DNA of 64,000 nt from assembly GCF_030411735.1 (NCBI RefSeq), contig NW_026848175.1, forward strand, positions 1 through 64,000, in the 5' to 3' direction. The stretch is from Phialemonium atrogriseum (lineage: Eukaryota > Ascomycota > Sordariomycetes > Cephalothecales > Cephalothecaceae). The stretch's first letter is position 1. Every line of letters starts with the position of its first letter. The translations under genes were made by a program, and so were the position numbers. The notes under the pieces are model-generated. The model was given only the letters and a program-made list of their open reading frames with translations. It was not told the origin of the DNA and did not search any database. This document shows positions 33,654 through 44,877 of the stretch, in pieces.

Positions 33654-36600
33654 ATGAGTTTTCCAGCCCTTTCAAACGGTCTATTATGCGACACTTGCGG
33701 TGCAACGTTCCGGCGCGCCGAGCATCTTTCCCGCCACAGACTACGCCACTTGGGCCAGAAGCCGTTTGCCTGCCCCCATTGCAATTCGAGCTTCCCGCGC
33801 AGGTAACCTCGCCTTTATGAAATGTGCCTTCGGTTTCAACCAAATTTGACTCTCATCCAAGCTCGAATCTTTCACACATGCCCGGGAATAATAGTCACTG
33901 GCTAACCCCTTGTTTCGCTCGATTGCAGAGATACACTGCAAAGGCACGTGGCGATCCACGAGCTTGACTCCCCCATGCATGCAACCTTGCCAGGGAAGAT
34001 GCGGTCGGCAAGGAGAATAAAGCATGCCTGTCGGAGTTGCTCAGCCTCAAAACAACGATGTGATGGCAAGAGACCTTGTGCGCGCTGCCACTCAAAAGAT
34101 GTCCAATGCGTCTACTCGAACCCAGGTCCCGCACAAGTAAGTCCTTTTAGTATTTGCGGCGTTATTTGCCGGCTCTTTTGTCTGACCCGTAAATAGCAAA
34201 CGGACGCCCTCGACCAAAGCAATTATACGGGGCAGAAGGAGCAGAATGACGACGGGATTTTGGTCTCTGCAGCACAGTCTTCGGTCACATCGCAGGTCTC
34301 TGCCCAACAAACTTCCCCTGCCGACATCTCGTCACTAATTTCTCCACCTTCACTCGAGCCATCCTCCCATTCCCTTTGGGATATGAGAATCTCAGAACCA
34401 GCAGGATTGTCTTCTTCGATTGCTCCGTCGCATATGCAGCGTCATTCTCCTTCCTTCGGCCCGGGAGACTTTGAACTCCTAGACGGCACGCAGCTAAACA
34501 ATGATGGGCAGCAACAGTCAGCACTTGAACTCCTATTCTCGGAACTAGTTCCCCTGTGTACCAATACAGGAGGCGCGACCCGTTGGAACGCTCCGCAGCA
34601 TCTCATTTCATCCTCTCAAGGGCCCTGTGTGGATTGGCAATTGCCGGGGCTAGACTCCCCCCATTTGTGGCTTACCAAGGAGACCGAGCTGACATCTTCC
34701 GAGACACTTTCTGATCCGGAGCTTTCTGATGCAGAAGCCCCTTCCCCGAGCTTCCTTGGTTCAAGACATAGTCCAGAGCCCCAAGAAGGCCAAATAATGA
34801 AGTTTGACGACTGCTTGCGGACTACAGCAGGGCGCCGACGCAACTCTCCTCGTGTTGGACATGACAGAACCGCTACTCTACGTGGCCCGATGTTTTGCGC
34901 GGCCAGCGAGTCCCAACATGGCGACGGTTCTCCTCTTCCGGGTTTCTTCCCTCCTTTGCTCAGCGTGAGAGAGAGCGGCGAGGACATTTGGAAACCAGAA
35001 GATTTCGGGCACGTAAAATCATTACCTCAAGTGGCGTACAATCGGCTTCTCGGCAACTTTGAGAGGCTGAATGCGGATAACGGCTATCATGTCCCATTCG
35101 CAAACGGCGAGTTTCCGTCACTCACGGCACTCAACGCCTTTATCCAGCTCTATTTCGAAGCATTTCATCCAATCTTTCCCTTGCTCCATCAACCAACTTA
35201 TGACCCAGGCAAGGAACATTGGGTGCTGCTTCTTGCCGTCACGGCGACAGGGTGTCGCTTTTCGCAGGTCCCCGGCGCCGCGGATAGCGGAAATCTACTT
35301 CAGGAATTCCTACGTCGTGCTATTCTGTTCACGGTGCGTCAAGGGCCCCGGCATTGAAGCATCGCTAATTACCCTCCAACGCTGCCGAGGAGCGCTGCTG
35401 ATCACGCCATGCGGAGTAGGTCGAGCGGGAGTATGGATCGACATGCCAACCATGGCTGGCCCAAGCAGTCTTGCTGAGTGACATTGGGATGCAACACTCG
35501 GGCGACATGCGACTTTCGGAATACGCACAATCCAACAGGAGTTTGGTAGTGACACTTTGCCGGAAAGTGAACTGCTTCACTGAATCTCCAGACCAGCCGG
35601 GTCAGACAAGCGCGGAGCAGTCCCCGCAAGATGCCTGGAGGTCCTTCGTGAGAAGGGAGAGCATGCGACGCCTCGCATACTCGGCGTGGGTAAGGTTTAC
35701 TCTTAATTCTCTTCGAAGTAGCATATCACAAAGCTAGTGCTCCTCAAGGCTCGTCCACGCTTGCTGACCGTTCCCATGCCATAATTAGCTCCTTGACAGT
35801 CAATATGCTCTATTTCTTGACTTGCCGCCACAGGTTGTCACTGACCTGCTGCGGGTTCGGCTGCCTAGCCAGGAAAGCTTATGGGACGCGCCTACAGCGG
35901 CATCCTGGAAGGAGCAGATGGACAAAAATGGTTCGTACACACCTAAAAGAAGAAGCAACCACTATGCTCTTTGTGACTAATCGGTCGATCGTGTTCTTTA
36001 GGCAACCACCGCCCCATGAATATACAGCGGGAGCTTTCGCATCTTTACAAAAACAAAACCCTTCGACAAGGTATAGGGGAGTTTTCGGCTTTGCTGTTGA
36101 CCATGGGCGTATTCATGGACGCTCTGCAGTCTCGAAGGATAACTGTCATGCACGCCTCCGCAGACAGCACGGCGGACGGGGGAGGTAGTTCCAAGCGCCG
36201 CAGGTCAATATCTCCAGCTCTTCCTGGTGCTCAGCAGGCCATGGAATGCTTGGAGGTCTTGTGTCCGGACGAGCGCGATATCCCGAAAGGACCGTGCCTG
36301 AAGGCCCTCCTACTACATCATTACCACGCCATATGCATCCTTCTGAGCGTACCGCTGCGGGAGCTTTTCTGTTACACTGGTTGGCGGGTCACCAGCTTCG
36401 ACATCTTAAAATCCCAAAACCGTCTCGGGCTATGGGTCAGGCAATGCGGCGAAGAGGCTCGCCTAGCCGCGTTCCACGCTGGGAGACTGTTCAGCCATAT
36501 CCGCAGCTCTGAAATGAACGGTTACTACGAGTCTACTGCAATGACAATAGCCTGCATAACGCTCTGGATATACGGTGAGCTCAGCCCACTCGACCAAGGT

Positions 36601-36906
36601 TCCACCCCGAATCTTGCCGCCGCTCAAGCGGGAGACTGCGGCATGAACTCGACTATGCGACTTGACAAAGCACTTAACAAAAGCGACGTCCAATTGTGGA
36701 TGCGGGGCGGTTCCCGATTGCGTCCATATTTGGCTGGGGTCGGCAATATTCTAGGCCGAGACGGAGTTGCACGGCTTGTTCACGAAGGGGCGCGGATTTT
36801 GTGCTCCCCCTCCCCGTGGCAGATCAGCGGGCTTTTGGGCGAGTCGTTGAAACTCTATCACGAGCTGAGGCGGTACGAAGCTCGGGACACTCCAGAACCT
36901 GTTTGA
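33654..36906 (+). CDS. Transcription factor with two C2H2 fingers and a Zn(II)2Cys6 cluster
   Basis: Six exons: 33654-33802, 33929-34136, 34197-35333, 35420-35689, 35789-35930 and 36002-36906, 936 residues. Finger 1 has C12, C15, H28, H32; finger 2 has C40, C43, H56, H60; the Zn(II)2Cys6 cluster occupies residues 84-110. Intron 1 cuts finger 2 as in the other C2H2/C6 gene of this window. The fungal-specific regulatory region starts near residue 400 (LNAFIQLYFEAFHPIFPLLH). Residues 120-380 are Ser/Pro/Gln-rich. The ATG at 33654 is chosen because the frame upstream has only a TTG and no finger sequence. It stands between the exporter and the hydrolase-EthD fusion and is the natural candidate to regulate them. 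Confidence 0.85.
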
Positions 36907-37089
36907 CTGTACAATGGAGCAGCGCAGCGGGTATGCAGCTTTTCTCATTCTCCATTTCCTTACTGAGTCTATTGCCTCAGTCGTCACCCGGTGTCATGGT
37001 TCACGGTGGCAGGCTTTACTTTGGAATGGTCATGTTTGGTTACCCATTCCGACAAGTCTTATGGACTCGCGCGGGGCCCCGGCCGCTCC

Positions 37090-39698
37090 TCAGAAGTTCC
37101 GTCGTTTACTAAATACAACTGATTCTTTTCCGGCAATGAAAAGGGAGCTTTCACCACTGAGTGAGGTTGGCAACTCCACTAAGGCCTCTTTGCGATCTCC
37201 GTCGGCGAAGAAGGTAGAAGCAGCTGCTGCATTGGCGAACCAATATTGCTCTGTCGCGCCAGTCTCCCCCCACCGGCCTTGCATGAAGGGGGTCCCTCTG
37301 AAGAAATCTGTTGGGTCCGAAGGGGATATATCTCGGTTGATGACGTAGCGGAGGAGGTCTGTTCCAGCAGCGGCCTTGGCTACCGTTGCCAGTCTCTCCT
37401 CGAGGTCTTTCTCCGGTACCTGCTCGCGGATGCCGGCCGTTTGCTTTGACAGGTAAGCAAACACCATGAAGCCGGGTTTTCGTTTTTCGTAGGTGACCGG
37501 ATCGAGCATGATTTCCCCCACGGCCTGGCAAACAGATCCCAAAGTCTGTGGCTCAGTGAAGACATGTTTACCAGCGTGAGCTTGATATTCCGGTGCCTTC
37601 AGGTGCGAACTGAGGGCAGTCATGCTCGACCACGACAACTGGGAAATACAATCCCAGTCACCGGCGTCTTTGCCAAAGTATGTGTGCATTGGTTTAGGGA
37701 CTGCCAGGACTTGCCGGTAGCCTAGGAGAAGTGGATCGAATTGGGCCGCTTGCCGAGTCATGTCCGCATGCACCACTTGGTACTCTTGGATAAACTTCTC
37801 ATCGGGCCATCCTTTGACTCTCTTGCCGGCCATTACCAGCTTCACTGTCGTGGGGTTCCGAAGTATGGAGCCCGGAACAGGCGGAATCACCGGTAGGATC
37901 AGATGGCTGTCATAGTTTCCGCCGAAATGAATGACGTGGGTGCCCTTGTTGACGGTATTGGTGTGACGTGATACGGGGATGAACGGGGGATACTCCTTGT
38001 AATCGTGGCCGCAGATGTGGACTTGAAGCCTGTCGCCGGGTCGGAACCGGCACGACGTTGGGAGGATCTCGATATCCAGGGGGACTATCTCGCCAGGCTG
38101 CAACAGCAAATCTCGAGAATGCGAATGATATGGTCGGTACTCTGTGGATTTGGTTGAATCAAGCTCGCGACGCGAGGCTCTCAGGAAGCCGAAGGCAATA
38201 GGTCCGTTGTCGTTGATGGTCAGCCATGGAAAACAGACCTCATTTCCAGCTGCATCGACCTTCCGCAGAGTAATGAAGAGGTCCATATTATCGTTCCCTT
38301 GCGCTTCCACCCACAGCCTGAGTTTGGCATAACCGGCGAACTCGAACGACTGGAGCATTGGCAACTCGAATACGGCAGCGCCCTCTCTCGCATCATAGGA
38401 CATGGAATGGGCTTCTGGCTGAGCAAGGGAGGATAGCCCACCCGACGGGTGCGGGTAAAAACGAGTGTACTCGGTGTTTGGAAATGGGAAGCTGGAGGTG
38501 TACCGCCACTCGCTCACATAGAAGCGCTCTCGCATGGCAAATCGGACTTTTGGCCAGTACCTGACTTCGGTATCCTTTCCTGCGAGGTAGGTGTCGAAAA
38601 AGGCTAGTTGGCGTTTGAGGGACTCCTCCGTCATCGCATATTCCCACCTGATTAGTTTGGTCAGCCTGGAGGTACGGTGATGGTGATGGGATCTAGAGGA
38701 CAAGTGCAGTGGCAACCTACTTCTGGTATGGATGGATCTCGAGATATTTGTCCTTGGAACTCAGGGTACGCCACCCATGCAATGTACCGCGGGTGTGAAT
38801 GCCATGGTCCCCCCAGCTGCAAGCAACGTACGCGGGGCACACAATGTTGTCCAACCGAGGGATTTTGCTCTGCCAATATTCGTCGAAAAATGGGTGTTGT
38901 TCCGCGACGGCTTGGGAATCTTCGACGAGGCCCTTTCCCCAGTTGAAGAGATGCGGGTACCTGAGGCACGGGTTAGTCACATAAGCTCCGCACCTGGAGA
39001 AGAGCGTAGATCCTAGTTTTGCTTACACCATAGTGAACTGAGTTTCTGGAATTCCTCCCTTGTGAGCCATTTCACGGTAGAGGTCTGTCATGCCATCGAA
39101 GGGCATAATAGCCTATGGAGCAAACCGCCCATGATAAGCAGCACATCCAAACTCGTGGAGGCATCATATACTCACAGCCAGGGCCGGGGGTCGTTCAGCG
39201 GCAACCAACCATTGCACCATGGCAAAACCACTGGCGCCGTACATTCCCACTTTGCCGTTGCTCCACTCTTGCGCACCAAGCCACTCGACGACGTCATATC
39301 CTGTAGGTGTGCAGCTTGTTAGTCAACTCCGTAGCAATGGCAAGAGTTCTGACAAGACGGGAGACCTCACCATCGAGACCGACGTCGCGGGAATAATAAC
39401 TCTTGTCGCCGTCGGATTTGAACGATCCTCGAACATCAACCGTGGCACAGACGTAACCCCTGGGGCACCACCACTGGCAGTCCGTTGACTCAAACTGGTA
39501 GTCCGGGGTCATTCTCGACTCGTCAATTCCAGATTGAGGAGGGAAGGTGGCCATATCAATAGCACCATCCTTGCCGTATGCGGTGTAATTGAAAATCACT
39601 GGCAACCTGGCGCTCCCCTGTTGCTCAGGACGGTAGATGTTGGCGCGCAACGTGGTTCCATCCCGTGTCTCGATCGCCACATCGATGTCAATGATCAT
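37090..39698 (-). CDS. CocE/NonD-type serine hydrolase fused to a C-terminal EthD-like region
   Basis: Five exons: 39698-39371, 39300-39176, 39112-39027, 38960-38721 and 38647-37090, 778 residues. Residues 1-270 are an alpha/beta-hydrolase of the X-Pro dipeptidyl-peptidase/cocaine-esterase class, with nucleophile S133 in YGASGFAM (the class usually has GxSY) and the Arg/Asp block VDVRGS. Residues about 290-515 are the jelly-roll domain (RFRPGDRLQVHICGHDY). About 260 further residues are not part of the class. They begin TTVKLVMAGKRVKGWPDEKF and continue EYQVVHADM, like fungal EthD ferredoxin-like barrels, and a second, weaker copy seems to start at KPGFMVFAYLSK. EthD proteins act in polyketide tailoring and dehydration, so the fusion suggests ester or amide cleavage coupled to ring chemistry. 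It lacks a signal peptide. It is divergent from the NmrA-like gene. Confidence 0.85.
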
Positions 39699-40544
39699 GT
39701 TGTTTCGCGTTTCGGTTCTTGGGCTGGGCTCGCCACAGCCCCTGAGGGAAGGGTCATTTGCTTCCTCTGAACGTCAGCATACACCTTGCGCAGAAAGGAA
39801 GCAACACGACTCAACCCTTTGTCCATGTCCCCAACCTCCTGGCTTTCTCCAGCTCTCCCAACGTAAGCAAGACGTGTTCCCTTGGGCCTGTCATTTGGAA
39901 AAGATTTTTATAAGGCTAACAGGATTGATTTTGCCAGTTACTGCTATCGTTGTTGGGCCTGCTTGGAAGCTGGTTTTATTATCACTTGTGCTTCATGCGC
40001 TTAAGTCGCCTTTGGCGGATAAACTCACCCTGCTGGCAGTGGGCAAGTCTCTGCGGGGAGGCCGAAAAAGCTCTCCCCGATCCGCTTCAGGCATTCTCAC
40101 TCGCGACAGGTTGGTTGGCGGGTGTGCCGAAGTTGGAAGTCTAGCCTGTCGGCCCCACTGCGGAGCCGAGGCGACCCTATTGGCCATGATTCAAGGGTGC
40201 AATACGCGGAGCCGAAACAGGATTCGGCTCCGCACTGCTATAATCGAGATGGAATGTCAAGCGGGCATGCGGCGACTCCTGTAGCCCGGTGGGTGGCCAC
40301 TTAGCAATCTCCTTTGTGGTGTGCATCGCTGGTGAACGGTGAGTTGGCCCTCAGGTAAACTCGCTGTCAGCGTTCTTGCTTACGTGTCGAAACACCTGAA
40401 TGAGCAGCTGCCAAGCACTCCGACTACTACATATAACTACACAACTGTTCCGGCCAACTGTTCTGGCCTTGTTTATGTAAACTTTGTTGCACTTGAGAAC
40501 TTCTTGTGATTACCCTATATTTTACTGGTGTCCCGGACGACAGC
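39699..40544. promoter_or_regulatory. Divergent promoter of the hydrolase-EthD and NmrA-like genes
   Basis: An 846-bp spacer with three copies of the CGG-N2-CCG palindrome: CGGAGCCG at 40161-40168 and 40207-40214, and its reverse complement at 40225-40232. AGCCGAGGCGAC lies at 40164-40175 and is identical to a 12-mer in the promoter at 32585-33653. CGG triplets in inverted arrangement are the classic Zn(II)2Cys6 target. Confidence 0.55.
40206..40233. promoter_or_regulatory. Perfect inverted repeat, 11-bp arms with 6-bp spacer
   Basis: GCGGAGCCGAA, spacer ACAGGA, then TTCGGCTCCGC. Each arm holds CGGAGCCG or its complement, so the structure offers two CGG/CCG half-site pairs. It lies about 310 bp upstream of the NmrA-like ATG. 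A binding site for a C6-zinc regulator is inference; a transcribed hairpin is the alternative. Confidence 0.55.
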
Positions 40545-41707
40545 ATGGCTACTGCAACCCCGCTCAAAGTCGCAGTGCTGGGACCCGCAGGCCAATGTGG
40601 CAGCTGCGTAGTGGACGAACTCTTGTCACGCGGTCACACAGTCGTCGGCATCTCTCGCAATCCTCCAGAGGACTGGAAAAGCAACAGTGGCTATTCCTCT
40701 GTGCCAGTGGATATCCAGGATACGAAGAAACTGTCCAAAGTATTTTCCGCGGGCTTCGACGCTATTGTTTCCGCATACGCGCCGCCTCTGGCGGATCTGT
40801 CCAAGGTCTATGAGACGGGTGTGGAAGGTCATGGAAAGATCAAAATGGCCCTTCTCGAATCGTCCCATGAAGGGCAGATCATTGTAATTGGTAAATCTCA
40901 GCTTCTTCCCTCTTCTCAAATTTTCGCTGGGAAAAAGTCGGCCTCCATACTAAATTTTGATAGGGGGAGCAGGGTCTCTGCATACCAAAAACGGGCAGCA
41001 GCTTGTAGAAGAGCTAGACTTCGCGTATAGTTGGTGGTGAGCGACAAGCCCCCTTACGATGAAGTATAATTATCTTCAAGATCTAATACACCTCCGAGGT
41101 ATCGCTGGCCGGACGCTCATCTGAACTATATGCGCGTACGGGCATACGATCATGGCACGAAGTCCCTGGGCAGATTTATAAGCGCGTTCAAATGGGCAAG
41201 GAGCAATGTAGAACATCCAGGAGGTAAGGACACCAAGCCCTCATAAAGATATCTCCATGACTCACTTTGCCGATGCAGGGTTCTCTTGGCTACTCCGCCC
41301 ATTTGCTCTGCTATACCTCCGTTGGGCAAAAGGTTTTCTTACACACAAAGATACACGATCGCTAATAACGATGTCGCGCATGGCATTGATCATGTGGGAA
41401 GGAGTCAAGGACAAACAATGGACATTCCTATCGCCTCCCGGTTTACTCAGGGACAAAGGTATGCCTGGCACCGTTAACCACCTTCCCTCGCTGAGTTGAA
41501 CCTGCTGAACTAATGCACTTGTCAGGAGTGCGCACGGGGAAATATGAGTTGCACATTGACGGCGAGGATGGCACAGCAGACGTTGCGGTTCAGGGTGGCA
41601 TTTACAATGAAGACATGGCCGTTGCTATCGTTGACGAGGTGGAGAATAGCAGGTTGACGTTCAAGCACTGGAGTTGCACCGGAGAGATCGACCTAAAAGA
41701 ATGGTAA
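40545..41707 (+). CDS. NmrA-like NAD(P)-binding (atypical SDR) protein
   Basis: Five exons: 40545-40890, 40964-41036, 41099-41223, 41279-41458 and 41526-41707, 301 residues. The N-terminus KVAVLGPAGQCGSCVVDELL is a Rossmann fold with a G-x-x-G-x-x-G pattern typical of atypical (NmrA/HSCARG, SDR-a5) members. GGAGS follows beta-strand 5. No catalytic YxxxK is visible, as in NmrA proteins that sense nucleotides or reduce activated substrates. The later motif RTGKYELHIDGEDG is shared by fungal NAD(P)H-binding proteins of this group. It is transcribed away from the hydrolase-EthD gene from a shared promoter. It is either an oxidoreductase in the same pathway or a redox sensor. Confidence 0.8.
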
Positions 41708-41812
41708 GACATCTTTGCAGACAAGCTACGCTGGCCTGGGCTAGGCTCCTGGTAGATAGGATAGACGAGGAGCATCTAAAAATAAAACCATTTCAGAACT
41801 TCTGAAAAGAAT

Positions 41813-41909
41813 NNNNNNNNNNNNNNNNNNNNNNNNNNNNNNNNNNNNNNNNNNNNNNNNNNNNNNNNNNNNNNNNNNNNNNNNNNNNNNNNNNNNNNNN
41901 NNNNNNNNN
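41813..41909. other. Assembly gap (run of N)
   Basis: 97 N's directly precede a 16-bp minisatellite, so the gap is probably a collapsed or unsequenced part of that array. Its true length is unknown. Confidence 0.95.
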
Positions 41910-42021
41910 AATTACTGTATGCAAGAATTACTGTATGCAAGAATTACTGTATGCAAGAATTACTGTATGCAAGAATTACTGTATGCAAGAATTACTGTAT
42001 GCAAGAATTACTGTATGCAAG
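41910..42021. repeat. 16-bp minisatellite, seven perfect copies
   Basis: AATTACTGTATGCAAG is repeated seven times without a mismatch, from the first base after the gap to 42021. The lack of any difference between units points to recent expansion. The unit holds no palindrome longer than TGCA and there are no spacers. Confidence 0.97.
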
Positions 42022-42158
42022 TTTGATGTCTTCATAAGTATCTACAGATTAATTCATGATTGTATTAGGGTTAGAGGAGTTGTAGATATGCAAGCCACAA
42101 CAGTTACTTAACTCTGCCAAGTTACCATGTACAGACTGATATCGTTGAGCTCGTCGCC

Positions 42159-42362
42159 CTAATCATGTGAGCTCCAAGGTTTGCTAAGCACCCGTGCCCG
42201 CCCCCACTTTAATTCGGGTTCGTTTTTGACTCCCCACTTTAAAGCAAGCAGCCAACCCTTGTCAATGGAAAGCTCCACCCCGTTCGCGTTCTTTGCGGTT
42301 TCCAAGAACAAGTACGCCGCCGAAACATCCTCGGGCGTGTTCAGTCCAGGACAGCAGCTCAT
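42159..42362 (-). pseudogene. C-terminal relic of a short-chain dehydrogenase
   Basis: About 60 residues reading LNTPEDVSAAYLFLETAKN, then GVELSIDKGWLLALKWG, match the last strand and helix of classical SDRs (normally TPEDVAxAxLFLxS...VTGVELxVDGG). A TGA stops the frame just upstream and no Rossmann or YxxxK part precedes it. It may be the tail of a gene lost in the neighbouring gap and repeat, or an old truncated copy. Confidence 0.55.
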
Positions 42363-43023
42363 GTATACATGCCAGCATCCTTGATGTCCTCTAGATGGTG
42401 GAGTGGATCAAACAGGTTCAATTTGTAGCCTAGTCTGCCAAGACGGGTGCCAACGTTTCCCGTTTCCCGTTTCCCGTCTTCCTGCTTGTTGCTTGGCTGA
42501 TTAGGTTCTCCAAGGCACGAGCGGGTCTGCGGGGCCGTTGACGTGGCCAATCGGTACAGTTGTTTCTGGCACATTACCTTCAGGGGATCGCCGCCCCTAG
42601 AGCCCTCTGATATCGGGCTAAGGCATCGAGTTCCCGCACAACATTGGAACCACCACACCACAAAGCCAATCATAAATATTACATTACATATCGGATAATT
42701 TACACAACCACCAATTCCCAGTCGTCGATGCTACGTTTCGGGCCTTTGCATCGGCACTTTTATCTGCCGGCATCGCCTGCATAACTAACTTGTACAATAG
42801 TAAGGTATCCAAGGTTGAATTGCCCTGCAGGTGAAGAATTAAGTCCTGTGTCAATCCCCGTTACCATCTCGGATCTTCCACGCGCCGAATTATTCATATA
42901 TGTGTACTCCTTTAATAATCTAGGTAGACCCCTGATAGATGTTCTTGCGTTCTCTTAGCATTCTACGTGAAGTTGTGAATTTCCCACCTTCACCTCTTAA
43001 AATCCCAACCTGTTCGCGTTTCC
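42363..43023. other. Intergenic, P450 promoter
   Basis: No gene. A TTTCCCG direct repeat (CGTTTCCCGTTTCCCG) lies near 42455-42472. The right part is the leader of the P450 gene. The CGGAGCCG palindrome of the neighbouring promoters is not present here. Confidence 0.4.
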
Positions 43024-44877
43024 ATGATGGGACAATATCACAACAGCAGCTTCGTCGTATACGACACCCAGCCGCTTGGCCATTGGTCTTTATGGGCGCT
43101 GACCTATTCCATTCTCGCCGTCATCCCGTTCACCCTCTTCTACCTCCTGCAAGCTTCTGGCGGGAGCAAGTTGCCTACACTCAATAGCAAGAGGGCGTTT
43201 GAGTTTTTCGATAAACGAGTGAAACGGAACTTTCGTGTCAACGGGCGGCAACTTCTCCGGGAAGGCCTTGAGAAATTCAATGGCCAGCCGTTCAGGATTT
43301 TGACAGACCACGGTCCCACCATTATCCTGCCTCCCTCGTATGCGCAGGAGATCCGCAACCTCGGAGATCTGAATCATGTCAAAGCTATCGCCAAGGTCAG
43401 CCGCGCTTCTCCCATGTAAAGCCGCCAGATTCTCGGGCTTACATTCACGTCCACAGTTTGTCCACCCCGAATATCCCGGTTTTGAAGCCTTCCACGAGTT
43501 CGCCTATGGCGACGACATTATCCAGGACGTTGTCAGGTCCAAGGTGACACAGTGTCTAGGTATGTTGCGCATTTTATAAACCCGCCATGGCCAAGCACTC
43601 TCAGTTGTGATAACTGACAGCTACCTTGCTTTTAAGGCACCATTACAAAGCCACTTTCGGAGGAGACAGCCATGACGCTTCGGGATTGTTTTACGGACGA
43701 CGAGAGTAAGCTTGCCTTGGGTTGTTATCTCCTAGTAAATCTGACCAGCTAATCATGTTTCTCTCAAGAATGGCATCCGATCAGCCTCCACGAGACAGTC
43801 CTTCATGCAGTTGCTCGCGTATCCTCTCGTCTGTTCCTTGGCGACCGGCTCTGCCGAGACCCTGAATGGCTCCATATTACCACCACCTACACACATCACA
43901 TAGCCAAAGCCATTTTGGAACTCAATACCTGGCCTGCTCTCCTGCGACCATTGGTGCACCGATTCCTGCGTCGTAATCGCGAATTAATTCATCAGGTCCA
44001 GGAAGCTCACAGGGTTATGGGGAAAGTCCTCGACGAGCGTCGAGCGTTGAAGGCAGCGGGACAGTCGCCCGAGTACATCGACGCTATAGAGTGGTTCGAG
44101 CAGGTCGCCAAGGGCCGCAAATACGACCCAGTCCACGTGCAGCTGACTCTATCCTTTGTCGCCATCCACACTACCGCCGACATGATCACGCAGCTGATGT
44201 TTGACCTTGCTCAGAATCCAGAGTACATCCAGCCGCTTCGCGAAGAGGTAATAGATGTACTGGGAAAACTCGGATGGAAGAAGACCTCCCTTTATAATCT
44301 CAAGTTGCTTGACAGCGTTCTCAAGGAGTCCCAGAGGCTGAGGCCAATCAATGACAGTATGAGACCTGCTTCCTCTCTTGTCCTGACCCTACCCTTAACC
44401 ACAGCAACCACATTCCGGTATCGGGAACTGACAGTGTTCGGAACAGCCTCTCTCCAGCGTTTAGCCTTACGTGACGTGAAGCTCTCGGACGGAACGGTAC
44501 TACCGCGCGGTTCGATATCCGCTGTCGCATCGACCCGTCACTGGGACTCGCACTACTACCCCGATCCGCACAAGTTTGACGGGTATCGGTTTCTGAAAAT
44601 GCGTACCGATGGCGGCAAGGAGAACGTTGCCCAGTTTGTTTCGACGAGTCCGGATCACCTCGGGTTTGGCCACGGACAACACGCATGCCCAGGTCGCTTC
44701 TTTGCCTCGAATGAGATCAAGATCATAATGTGTCATATCTTGCTGAAGTACGACTGGAGATTAATTAAGGGGCAGGATCCTAAGGCAATGGTGCATGGGT
44801 TCATCCTTGCTGCGGACCATACCACAAAGCTCGAAATACAGAGGCGGCGGGAGGAGCTTGACATTGATAGCTTATGA
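43024..44877 (+). CDS. Cytochrome P450 monooxygenase
   Basis: Five exons: 43024-43395, 43457-43559, 43637-43705, 43769-44356 and 44447-44877, 520 residues. It has an N-terminal membrane anchor (WALTYSILAVIPFTLFYLL), the I-helix motif AIHTTADM, ESQR (ExxR of the K-helix) and the haem loop FGHGQHACPGRFFA with the Cys ligand. These motifs resemble the fungal ent-kaurene-oxidase/LovA-like P450 group, which works mainly on terpenoid and polyketide scaffolds. Exon joins restore QCLGTITK, DDEKWHPI and PINDTSLQRL. It acts at the endoplasmic reticulum. It lies downstream of the hydrolase-EthD/NmrA set, separated by the gap and repeat, so membership in that set is possible but unproven. The second Met (43027) could also start. 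Confidence 0.9.

Noticed and set aside
41910..42021. CRISPR array
   Set aside because: Units are contiguous, with no spacers, in a eukaryotic genome; it is a minisatellite.
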